Source: Rugosibacter sp. (GTDB lineage: Bacteria > Pseudomonadota > Gammaproteobacteria > Burkholderiales > Rhodocyclaceae). From it: a DNA stretch of 64,000 nucleotides. Positions 56,581-64,000 of this stretch are shown here, piece after piece. The notes below the pieces were generated by a model. That model was not told where the DNA came from, made no database searches, and was given only the letters and a program-made list of their open reading frames with translations. Each line of letters begins with the position of its first letter. Within the stretch, counting starts at the first letter, position 1. The position numbers and the translations under genes are program-made. The DNA lies in NCBI GenBank assembly GCA_030645365.1, contig JAUSMB010000035.1, forward strand, positions 1 through 64,000. Reading direction: 5' to 3'.

Positions 56581-57039
56581 ATGAGAAGTCGGATATTAAC
56601 GCTGCTCAGTGGTGCATTGGCAATAGCATTTTTTACGGCATTTGTGAATGCAGAGCCGAGTATGCCTCGGCCTGTCAGTTTATTTGCGGGTATACACCAT
56701 GTTGAAGCGGAGCTTGCCGCAACGCTTGATAGTCGAACTTCTGGTTTGATGCACCGAAAATCGATGCCTACACAGCATGGGATGTTATTTGTATTTCCAG
56801 TGTCGGCAAAACACTGTATGTGGATGAAGAATACTTATCTTCCACTTTCGGTCGCCTTTTTAAATGAGCAGGGCACTATTATCAATGTTGAAGAAATGGA
56901 ACCGCAAACTGAGAACAATCACTGTGCTTTGAAGCCAGCGCGTTATGCTTTGGAGATGAATGCAGGCTGGTTTAAAAATCGAGGCTTGGAACCTGGTTCC
57001 AGAATAGCTGGGGTTAGTAAGCTAACCGCTAGCTATTAA
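56581..57039 (+). CDS. DUF192 family secreted protein
   Basis: 152 residues with a signal peptide (about 1-24, FVNAEP region) and a DUF192 domain: AATLDSRTSGLMHRKSMPTQ, GMLFVFPVSAKHCMWMKNTY and ALEMNAGWFKNRGLEPGSRI. AAGGGTG precedes the ATG. Function of DUF192 is not established. It stands alone, with a possible hairpin terminator at 57098-57117. Confidence 0.85.
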   Translation: MRSRILTLLSGALAIAFFTAFVNAEPSMPRPVSLFAGIHHVEAELAATLDSRTSGLMHRKSMPTQHGMLFVFPVSAKHCMWMKNTYLPLSVAFLNEQGTIINVEEMEPQTENNHCALKPARYALEMNAGWFKNRGLEPGSRIAGVSKLTASY

Positions 57040-57097
57040 TTCATCAAATTTCACTCCCAACAAGATTGGGTCTGAGTCGGATGATGCTAATGATAAG

Positions 57098-57117
57098 AAG
57101 GCAAGCGTTGCCTTGAT
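57098..57117 (+). terminator. possible terminator after DUF192 gene
   Basis: AAGGCAA-GCG-TTGCCTT followed by GATTTAA; short stem and weak T run. Confidence 0.5.
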
Positions 57118-57148
57118 TTAATCACTTAGGCACAATGAATAAAAAATA

Positions 57149-57173
57149 AAAAAGCTGCCTTAAGGCAGCTTTT
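57149..57173 (-). terminator. rho-independent terminator after rpsT
   Basis: AAAAGCTGCC-TTAA-GGCAGCTTTT with A-rich sequence beyond it, giving a T-rich tail on the minus strand 40 bp after the rpsT stop. Confidence 0.85.
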
Positions 57174-57212
57174 GAACGATTATTCGAGTTTCTTGATGCT
57201 ATAGGTAATAAC

Positions 57213-57473
57213 TTACAGTGCTTTAATCGCAGCAGACAAACGACTTTTTTGACGGGCAACAAGGTTCTTATGAACAATTTTTTTGTCAGCAATCGAGTCT
57301 ATAATTTTTTGTGACTCAACAAAAACAGCCTGTGCTCCAGCCTTATCGCCCGTTGCGATTGCTTTACGTACTTTTTTGATGGCAGTACGCAATGACGAGC
57401 GTTGATCCATATTATGGATGCGTTGATTAGCAGATTGGCGTGCGCGCTTGCGAGCTTGTACTGTGTTGGCCAT
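57213..57473 (-). CDS. rpsT: 30S ribosomal protein S20
   Basis: 86-residue basic protein binding the 16S rRNA 5' domain. It begins [20 protein letters not shown], with the family [13 protein letters not shown] and the C-terminal [20 protein letters not shown]. Transcribed singly, opposite to the DUF192 gene, with its own terminator. Confidence 0.97.
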   Translation of the reverse strand: MANTVQARKRARQSANQRIHNMDQRSSLRTAIKKVRKAIATGDKAGAQAVFVESQKIIDSIADKKIVHKNLVARQKSRLSAAIKAL

Positions 57474-57633
57474 AATGATTATCTAATGAGGTAAAAGCAT
57501 GGAAAGAACTATTATAAAAGATTCTTTTATTCGGTGCAAGGTTAAATCAGGTTAAAGAAGTGATGTGCTGAATAGGATTTAGTGCTTTTTGCCATGATCG
57601 ATTGGTTGAATTTTTATAAGGTTTATGGGTGGT

Positions 57634-58983
57634 TTAGAGCTCGCTTTGAGAGTCTTCAAACGAGCATGCTGTCAGCACTTTTGCTGTTATGTGGCCTGTT
57701 GCCAGTTCAACCGCGATTTGGTTTCCTGAGCGTAGCGCGTCGGCATGACTTACTACCGCTCCCTGCGCGTTACGGACAATGGCGAATCCACGTGCTAACG
57801 TATTGTGGGGATTAAGATGTTCCAGAGCTTTGAGAAGAGGATGCAGTGCGCTATGCTTTTGTAAAAAAAGACTATTTTTTTCGGCGTTTAAACGCCGCTC
57901 AAGCAACGCCAGTTGTCCTTGGCGGCTTTCTATACGCGGGGCGAGATAGTTAAAATGCATTTGAATGCGGTTAATGCGGTCGTGATGTCTGTGCAGATGA
58001 CCTGCCAGTACAGCAGTCAGTTTGGAGCCGAGTAATTGCATCTGATCCTGCCGACGATTTATAGTATTGGCTGGGTGTGTCAGGCGAAGTGTCATATGGT
58101 CAAGTCGTTGCTGATCACGTGACAGGCGATACTGTATTGCGTTATTGAATTTTTGACGCAGGCCAATAACTTTTTGTGGCATGTCATGCCAGTGTTGTGT
58201 TGCTAACTCAGCTGCTGCGGTAGGTGTTGGTGCACGTAAATCGGCAACAAAATCAGCAATTGTGGTATCCGTTTCGTGGCCAACACCGCTGATAATTGGT
58301 AAGGTGCTGCTAGCAATAGCGTAGGCGACAATTTCTTCATTGAATGCCCATAAATCTTCGATGCTTCCGCCGCCACGGACTAGCAGTAAAAGATCGCACT
58401 CATTGTGCTGTGTTGCGGAGGCAATTGCTTGAGCAATACCCCTAGCTGCTATTTCACCTTGTACCAGGGTTGGGTAGATAGTAATGGTCAAATGGGGTGC
58501 GCGACGGTTGAGTACTGATAAAACATCGTGTAACGCCGCCGCATGGAGGGAGCTGATAATTCCGATTCGACTAGGTAGGCGCGGTAGAGGTTTTTTTCTC
58601 TCGACTGCGAACAAGCCTTCCATTTCAAGCTTTTGTTTCAGGCGCGAGAATTCCTCAAAAAGTCGCCCCAACCCTGCGCGGCGAATCGCCTCAATATTTA
58701 ACTGAAAATCACCACGCGGTTCATAAAGTGATACTAACGCCCGCGCTTCAACCTGTTGTCCATTTTCCAGGCGCCAAGGCACTATTTGCGCACGCGTACG
58801 AAACATAATGCAACGTGCCTGAGCTGTAGCGTCCTTCAGCGTGAAATAAACATGTCCCGACGCTGCGCGTAGCAGATTTGAAATTTCGCCGGTTACCCAA
58901 AGTAAAGGAAAGGCTTGCTCTAATGTTTGGCGGGTGAGGTGGTTCAATTCACTAATACTTATCACTGAATAAGGTGTAGTCAT
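57634..58983 (-). CDS. xseA: exodeoxyribonuclease VII large subunit
   Basis: 449-residue subunit of the single-strand-specific exonuclease VII. N-terminal OB-fold (ISISELNHLTRQTLEQAFPL, WVTGEISNLLRAASGHVYFT), catalytic core GIISSLHAAALHDVLSVLNR and LLLVRGGGSIEDLWAFNEE followed by SGVGHETDTTIADFVADLRA, and a helical C-terminus. The core motif usually reads TSxxGAAxxD; here SSLHAAALHD. The xseB partner is not adjacent. Confidence 0.94.
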   Translation of the reverse strand: MTTPYSVISISELNHLTRQTLEQAFPLLWVTGEISNLLRAASGHVYFTLKDATAQARCIMFRTRAQIVPWRLENGQQVEARALVSLYEPRGDFQLNIEAIRRAGLGRLFEEFSRLKQKLEMEGLFAVERKKPLPRLPSRIGIISSLHAAALHDVLSVLNRRAPHLTITIYPTLVQGEIAARGIAQAIASATQHNECDLLLLVRGGGSIEDLWAFNEEIVAYAIASSTLPIISGVGHETDTTIADFVADLRAPTPTAAAELATQHWHDMPQKVIGLRQKFNNAIQYRLSRDQQRLDHMTLRLTHPANTINRRQDQMQLLGSKLTAVLAGHLHRHHDRINRIQMHFNYLAPRIESRQGQLALLERRLNAEKNSLFLQKHSALHPLLKALEHLNPHNTLARGFAIVRNAQGAVVSHADALRSGNQIAVELATGHITAKVLTACSFEDSQSEL

Positions 58984-59121
58984 GCGTAGAGCCTGTTTTT
59001 TAAAAGGAGGAATACTAAACCATCAAGGATTGTTGACGTAGCTGTTTGAATTTTATCCGGCCAAAAGAATTGCCTTTATTTAAAGTGAGTTAGATGAAAA
59101 ACTGCGCTGTTTTCCACTGAA

Positions 59122-59144
59122 TTATCCACAGAATTTGGGGATAA
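59122..59144. promoter_or_regulatory. inverted pair of DnaA-box-like sites
   Basis: TTATCCACA (59122-59130) is a perfect consensus DnaA box; TGGGGATAA (59136-59144) is an opposite-strand box with one mismatch. Both lie in the divergent gap between xseA and exbB. A further TTTGTCCAC lies near 59230. Function unknown. Confidence 0.55.
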
Positions 59145-59242
59145 CCCAGGAACTTTTCTGCAGGCCCCGTCCTGACTGTGTTGCTGAAGTTAGCCGTTCC
59201 GGCTAAAGTGCGGCTTTCGTTGTTCACTGGGAGTTTGTCCAC

Positions 59243-59848
59243 GTGTTTGCAATTATTCAAGCGGCTGGATGGCCTATATGGCCATTGTTATTTGCTTCCG
59301 TTATTGCGGTTGCATTGATTATTGAGCGCGCAATGGTTTTGCGTCGTGTGAAAGTATTACCCTCAGGCGTTCTGCAAGGTGTTATCGCAGAATATCGGCA
59401 GAGTGGTGTAAGTGAAACTTTGATCGCCAGGGTAGAAAATAACTCCCCTTTGGGTCGCGTACTTGCCTCAGGGATACGTAATGCTAAAAGCGCGCGTGAA
59501 GTGATGAAAGAGGCCATTGAAGAGTCAGGCCGTGCGGTGGCGCATGACCTTGAGCGGTATCTGACAACGCTGGGGACGATTGCGACGATTGCTCCGCTGA
59601 TGGGTCTTTTCGGTACAGTCATCGGCATGATCGAAATCTTCGGTTCACCTACATCATCGGGTAATAACCCGCAGGCCCTTGCTCATGGGATTTCTGTGGC
59701 ACTCTATAACACAGGGTTTGGTTTGGTTATTGCGATTCCGAGCATGATTGCCTATCGTCATTTTCGAGCACTGGTAGATGGATTTTTGGTTGAAATGGAA
59801 CAAGAAGCCATTAAGCTGGTTGAAATAATTCATGGCGATCGTAGCTAG
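59243..59848 (+). CDS. exbB: MotA/TolQ/ExbB proton channel family protein
   Basis: 201-residue inner-membrane protein with three transmembrane helices (about 12-30, 110-130, 150-175), using proton motive force with ExbD. The family segment TLGTIATIAPLMGLFGTVIG and ISVALYNTGFGLVIAIPSMI is present. The start is GTG at 59243 with GGAG 9 bp upstream. Operon exbB-exbD-lpxK-Trm112-kdsB-adk is typical of Betaproteobacteria, so it may power an envelope process, not only TonB uptake. Confidence 0.92.
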   Translation: MFAIIQAAGWPIWPLLFASVIAVALIIERAMVLRRVKVLPSGVLQGVIAEYRQSGVSETLIARVENNSPLGRVLASGIRNAKSAREVMKEAIEESGRAVAHDLERYLTTLGTIATIAPLMGLFGTVIGMIEIFGSPTSSGNNPQALAHGISVALYNTGFGLVIAIPSMIAYRHFRALVDGFLVEMEQEAIKLVEIIHGDRS

Positions 59849-59857
59849 AGGTCTGAG

Positions 59858-60277
59858 ATGAACTTTCAACGCAGTCGGCAACGTGAGATGCCGGAAATAA
59901 ATCTTATTGCAATGATCGATGTGTTGTTGGTTATTTTGATTTTTGTCATGACTACCACTACCTACTCAAAGTTTGCCGGCCTTGAAATCAATCTGCCCAC
60001 GGCTGATGTACAGCAAAACAAAGCGCAGCCTGATGAAATTAATGTCGTCATCACCGCAGCAGGCGAGACGATGATCAATAAGGTACCTGTTGTCGGGCGC
60101 GATGTAGCTAGCTTACAGCAGGCATTGCAGAGCGCCACTTCCTCGGGGAAAGAGTCTGTAGTGATTATCAATGCAGATGCCAAGGCCACGCACCAAACGG
60201 TGATTGATGTGATGCAGGCTGCCCAATCTGCTGGGCTTTCGCATATTTCCTTTGCTACCCAGCAAGCCCAGCGCTGA
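59858..60277 (+). CDS. exbD: biopolymer transport protein ExbD/TolR
   Basis: 139 residues: short cytosolic N-terminus, one transmembrane helix (about 17-36; INLIAMIDVLLVILIFVMTT, with the functional membrane Asp), then a periplasmic domain (PVVGRDVASLQQALQSATSS; VVIINADAKATHQTVIDVMQ). Starts 9 bp after exbB and overlaps lpxK. Confidence 0.93.
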   Translation: MNFQRSRQREMPEINLIAMIDVLLVILIFVMTTTTYSKFAGLEINLPTADVQQNKAQPDEINVVITAAGETMINKVPVVGRDVASLQQALQSATSSGKESVVIINADAKATHQTVIDVMQAAQSAGLSHISFATQQAQR

Positions 60278-61325
60278 GTCGGTAGGCAGCCCTGCTTTCT
60301 GGCAGCATCGCGGCCTGTTTTCCTATTTGCTGTATCCAGTATCGCTGATTTTTTCAGCCGTTACTGCACTACGTTTGTTGCTTTATCGTGCGGGCTTTTT
60401 GTCGATACAGCGCGTGTCGGTGCCTGTCATTGTGATTGGTAATCTGACCGTTGGTGGTACAGGTAAAACACCGCTCATTCTGCATGTGGCGAGCTTGTTG
60501 CGTGAACGAGGCATGCATCCCGGGATCGTGAGTCGCGGCTATCGTGGGTCGGCAAAAAGTGTGCTTGAAGTGACTATCGATAGTGATCCGTTGATTGTGG
60601 GAGATGAGCCGCTATTGCTCGCACAGCGCAGCCTTAGCCCACTATTTATTGGTCGTGATCGTGTGCGTGCAGCGCAAGCTTTGCTGTCTCGATATCCTGC
60701 CTGTGATGTGATTTTGTCTGACGACGGATTGCAGCATTATCGGTTGGCGCGCGATGTCGAAATTGCGGTTTTCGATCAGCGAGGCATGATGAATGGTTGG
60801 CAGCTTCCTGCTGGCCCGTTACGTGAGCCAATCAGTCGATTGCGGCAGGTGGATGCCGTGGTTTTCAATGGGGCCACAAGACACCATGCTGCGTTTTCAG
60901 GGGTGGATTCAGCATGTCGCGCCGTATCACCAGTGCCGACTTTTGGGCGCCCTGTCTTTGCTATGCACCTTCAAGGGCTGAGTTTTTATCGCCTTGGTCA
61001 AAAGCAAACAACCTGTCGCGCCGAAGATTTTCTCGGTAAGCAATTACATGCCGTTGCAGGGATAGGCTCGCCCCAGCGTTTTTTTGATCATTTACAGGCG
61101 ATGGGCTTAGTATTTGAACCCCATCCATTTGCTGACCATCATGACTATCACCGCGAAGAACTGAATTTTTTTGGGGATGCGATTCTGACCACAGAGAAGG
61201 ATGCCGTAAAATTTACCGGACTGAATTTGGCTTTGCCTGTTTGGGTACTCCCCGTGACCGCAAACGTGAGCCCTGATCTTGCGGCTTTTATTTTGGAGAA
61301 AATCAATGGATGCCCGTCTACTTGA
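60252..61325 (+). CDS. lpxK: tetraacyldisaccharide 4'-kinase
   Basis: Membrane-associated P-loop kinase of 357 residues that phosphorylates the lipid A precursor at 4'. N-terminal membrane helix ([20 protein letters not shown]), Walker [13 protein letters not shown] and [20 protein letters not shown]. No ATG fits; the TTG at 60252 inside exbD gives the expected PAFWQHRG N-terminus, so I use it with reserve. A repeat copy (60920-60944) encodes A-V-S-P-V-P-T-F. It overlaps the Trm112-like gene by 20 bp. Confidence 0.92.
   Translation: MLPSKPSAESVGSPAFWQHRGLFSYLLYPVSLIFSAVTALRLLLYRAGFLSIQRVSVPVIVIGNLTVGGTGKTPLILHVASLLRERGMHPGIVSRGYRGSAKSVLEVTIDSDPLIVGDEPLLLAQRSLSPLFIGRDRVRAAQALLSRYPACDVILSDDGLQHYRLARDVEIAVFDQRGMMNGWQLPAGPLREPISRLRQVDAVVFNGATRHHAAFSGVDSACRAVSPVPTFGRPVFAMHLQGLSFYRLGQKQTTCRAEDFLGKQLHAVAGIGSPQRFFDHLQAMGLVFEPHPFADHHDYHREELNFFGDAILTTEKDAVKFTGLNLALPVWVLPVTANVSPDLAAFILEKINGCPST
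60920..60944 (-). repeat. dispersed 25-bp repeat, copy in lpxK
   Basis: Reverse-complement copy with one core mismatch (CGCCGTATCACCAGTG then CCGACTTTT). lpxK reads it as A-V-S-P-V-P-T-F. Confidence 0.75.
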
Positions 61326-61482
61326 AATACTTGTTTGCCCTATCTGCAAGAGTCCATTGGATTATCGTAAAGCGGCATCCGAATTGGTGTGTAAAGGGTG
61401 CAAGCTGGCTTTTGCTATTAAAGATGACATTCCCGTGATGCTGGAAGAAGCGGCGCGTAAAGTCACGGCTGAAGAACTCTGA
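61306..61482 (+). CDS. Trm112-like zinc-ribbon protein
   Basis: 58 residues: [20 protein letters not shown] with CPxC, then [20 protein letters not shown] with CxxC, forming a zinc ribbon. I chose the ATG at 61306, with GGAG upstream; the longer frame has no SD. The gene is conserved between lpxK and kdsB. Trm112 activates methyltransferases in other organisms; the bacterial role is unclear. Confidence 0.9.
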   Translation: MDARLLEILVCPICKSPLDYRKAASELVCKGCKLAFAIKDDIPVMLEEAARKVTAEEL

Positions 61483-62261
61483 TGCGTTTGCGCGTGCCTT
61501 TTCGGGTCGTGATTCCGGCACGCTGGGCCTCGACCCGTTTGCCCGGCAAGCCATTAGCGGATATCGCCGGAAAACCGATGGTGGTGCGTGTGGCCGAGGC
61601 AGCGGTAAAAAGTGGCGCCATGGAAATATGCATTGCAACTGATGATGAGCGAGTAATGCACGCCGTTTTAGCGCATGGTTTTGATGTCATCATGACCCGT
61701 GTTGATCATGCCTCAGGAACTGATCGGTTGGCTGAAGTGGCCAAGCTGAAGTGTTGGGATGGCGAAGCGATTGTTGTTAATGTGCAAGGCGATGAGCCGT
61801 TGATCGATCCTGCGTTGATTGCCCGTGTGGCGAGTGCCTTAGCAGATGACGCACAAGCATCTATCGCCACCGCCGCACATCCTTTGAGCGAGTTGGCTGA
61901 ATTTATAAATCCGAATGTAGTTAAAGTCGTTGTTGATGGACAAGGTCGGGCACTGTACTTTTCGCGCGCGCCTATTCCTTGGCCACGGGATGCTTTTGCA
62001 ACAAATCCGAGTGACTTCCCTTCTGGGTTGCCGGTCCGTCGCCATATCGGTTTATATGCTTATCGCACGGATTTTTTGCGGCAATACAGTCAACTATTGC
62101 CAAACGTGCTCGAGCAGTGGGAATCTCTTGAGCAATTGCGTGCGTTGGCAAATGGATTTGTTATTCGTGTTGTCGATTGCCTTGATGCGCCAGTAGCGGG
62201 CGTCGATACGCCAGAAGATTTGGCGCGCGTCAGACAGGCGTTTGACCGTACTGTGAATTGA
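61482..62261 (+). CDS. kdsB: 3-deoxy-manno-octulosonate cytidylyltransferase
   Basis: CMP-Kdo synthetase of 259 residues activating Kdo for LPS. Nucleotidyl-transfer motif [43 protein letters not shown] and [11 protein letters not shown] are present. Its ATG overlaps the preceding stop by one base (TGATG). Confidence 0.95.
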   Translation: MRLRVPFRVVIPARWASTRLPGKPLADIAGKPMVVRVAEAAVKSGAMEICIATDDERVMHAVLAHGFDVIMTRVDHASGTDRLAEVAKLKCWDGEAIVVNVQGDEPLIDPALIARVASALADDAQASIATAAHPLSELAEFINPNVVKVVVDGQGRALYFSRAPIPWPRDAFATNPSDFPSGLPVRRHIGLYAYRTDFLRQYSQLLPNVLEQWESLEQLRALANGFVIRVVDCLDAPVAGVDTPEDLARVRQAFDRTVN

Positions 62262-62326
62262 CGGTATCTTCGCGCAGATAGAAAAATGCTTAAAAAATAT
62301 TTTCAATATAATTTTCCGGAGCTTGA

Positions 62327-62986
<660 letters not shown>

Positions 62987-62995
62987 GTGTCTACT

Positions 62996-64000
62996 ATGGT
63001 TATTAAAAATGCTTTTTATGCGCAGTCGGGGGGCGTTACCGCCGTCATTAATGCTTCTGCTTGTGCCGTTATTGAGACAGCACGCGCACATCCTGATCGT
63101 ATAGGTAAAGTGCTGGCCGGGCGCGATGGCATTATTGGTGCGTTGACGGAGGATTTGATTGATACATCGCTAGAATCCGCTATCGACATTGCACGCTTGC
63201 GTCATACGCCGGGCGGCGCATTTGGTTCATGTCGCTATAAGCTCAAAAGTCTGGAGCAGAGTCGGCGTGAATTTGAGCGATTGATTGAGGTCTTTCGCGC
63301 TCATGATATTGGTTATTTTTTTTACAATGGTGGTGGTGACTCAGCGGATACCTGTCTCAAAGTATCCCAGCTTTCAGCTGCCCTTGGTTTTCCATTGCAA
63401 GCCATTCATATTCCTAAAACTGTTGATAACGATTTACCACTGACTGACACCTGCCCTGGTTTTGGTTCGGTGGCGAAATATGTTGCAACCTCCATGCGCG
63501 AGGCCGGACTTGATGTTGCCTCAATGGCAAGAACCTCAACCAAGGTATTCGTGTTTGAAGTCATGGGCCGCCATGCAGGATGGATAACTGCTGCATGTGC
63601 CTTGGCCGCCAAAAATGAAGGTGAAGCACCCCATTTGTTGTTGCTACCGGAAGTTTTGTTTGATGAAACACGGTTCTTGGCTCGTGTCAAAGAATGTGTT
63701 GATCGTTATGGTTACTGTGCCATTGCCGTGTCAGAGGGGTTGCTTGGGCCCGATGGCAAGCTGCTAGCTGGCGCGGGCACTACCGATGCCTTTGGGCATG
63801 CGCAGCTGGGAGGTATCGGGCCGCAGATCGCACAACTGGTTAAAGAGCAGCTTGGCTATAAATTTCACTGGGCTGTTGCCGATTACCTGCAGCGGGCTGC
63901 ACGGCATATTGCCTCGAAAACGGATGTCGAACAAGCGTATGCAGTGGGCAAGGCAGCAGTTGATATGGCCCTTGTCGGCAAGAACGCCGTGATGCCGGCG
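62996..64000 (+). CDS. pfp: pyrophosphate-dependent 6-phosphofructokinase (5' part)
   Basis: 335 codons from the ATG at 62996, running off the window. NAFYAQSGGVTAVINASACA starts the fold; FYNGGGDSADTCLKVSQLS has the second Asp after GGG-D that marks PPi-using enzymes; catalytic PKTVDNDLPLTDTCPGFGS and EVMGRHAGWITAACALA follow. Reversible PPi-dependent enzyme of glycolysis and RuMP-type metabolism, common in methylotrophic and autotrophic Betaproteobacteria. Family length is about 420, so roughly 85 residues are missing. Confidence 0.93.
   Translation, partial: MVIKNAFYAQSGGVTAVINASACAVIETARAHPDRIGKVLAGRDGIIGALTEDLIDTSLESAIDIARLRHTPGGAFGSCRYKLKSLEQSRREFERLIEVFRAHDIGYFFYNGGGDSADTCLKVSQLSAALGFPLQAIHIPKTVDNDLPLTDTCPGFGSVAKYVATSMREAGLDVASMARTSTKVFVFEVMGRHAGWITAACALAAKNEGEAPHLLLLPEVLFDETRFLARVKECVDRYGYCAIAVSEGLLGPDGKLLAGAGTTDAFGHAQLGGIGPQIAQLVKEQLGYKFHWAVADYLQRAARHIASKTDVEQAYAVGKAAVDMALVGKNAVMPA

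Overview
The window is a bacterial chromosome segment. Gene content and order (ssrA-gph-ubiG-ompA-mtaD facing gyrA-serC-pheA-hisC-tyrA-aroA/cmk-rpsA-ihfB-lapAB; tig-clpPX-lon-ppiD; exbBD-lpxK-kdsB-adk-pfp), ubiquinone genes, aceK, PPi-dependent phosphofructokinase and hpnCDE squalene genes point to a betaproteobacterium, probably of the Nitrosomonadales (Gallionella/Sulfuricella/methylophile type). This placement is inferred from the genes; no search was run.

Layout. 1-3.7 kb, minus strand: mtaD, ompA, ubiG, gph and the 5' end of the tmRNA gene. 3.8-19.3 kb, plus strand: gyrA, then a translationally coupled serine/aromatic/histidine block (serC, pheA, hisC, tyrA, an aroA-cmk fusion), rpsA-ihfB, the LPS-assembly pair lapA-lapB, heptose genes hldE1-hldD and cysM. 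19.3-29.7 kb: ubiA, a DUF2238 membrane protein, dinB, bioF, ubiD, a DUF4870 protein, a DODA-type dioxygenase, a coupled tesA / cyclase-hemerythrin / GNAT operon, and a YbbA-type ABC ATPase that has lost its permease neighbour.

29.74-42.13 kb is an accessory island bounded on both sides by same-orientation IS630 transposase remnants. It carries a DnaB-like ATPase with Ala in place of the Walker A lysine, a YbjN / degenerate AAA / M41 (FtsH-type) peptidase, a PD-(D/E)XK nuclease next to a WYL regulator, an intact IS5-family element with TTAA target duplication, and a RecB-like nuclease/SF1 helicase whose 3' end runs into the IS630 remnant. It looks like a genome-defence island.

42.2-45.1 kb: hpnC-hpnD-hpnE (squalene synthesis). 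45.2-51.4 kb: tRNA-Leu, tig, clpP, clpX, lon with a clear sigma-32 promoter, and tRNA-Val. 51.4-52.0 kb is the scar of an element that integrated at tRNA-Val (integrase and AlpA stubs, duplicated tRNA 3' end). 52-64 kb: ppiD, aceK (with a C11 tract), rluE, a DUF192 protein, rpsT, xseA, exbB-exbD, lpxK, a Trm112-like protein, kdsB, adk and the 5' part of pfp.

The most unusual signal is a dispersed repeat of about 25 bp (core TCGGCGCTGG, preceded by AAAAG and followed by TRATACGGCG). I count 11 copies in this window, on both strands, between genes and inside genes. Inside genes it is read in all five of its open reading frames, so it is kept or spread as DNA, not as a peptide. No copy lies inside the island.
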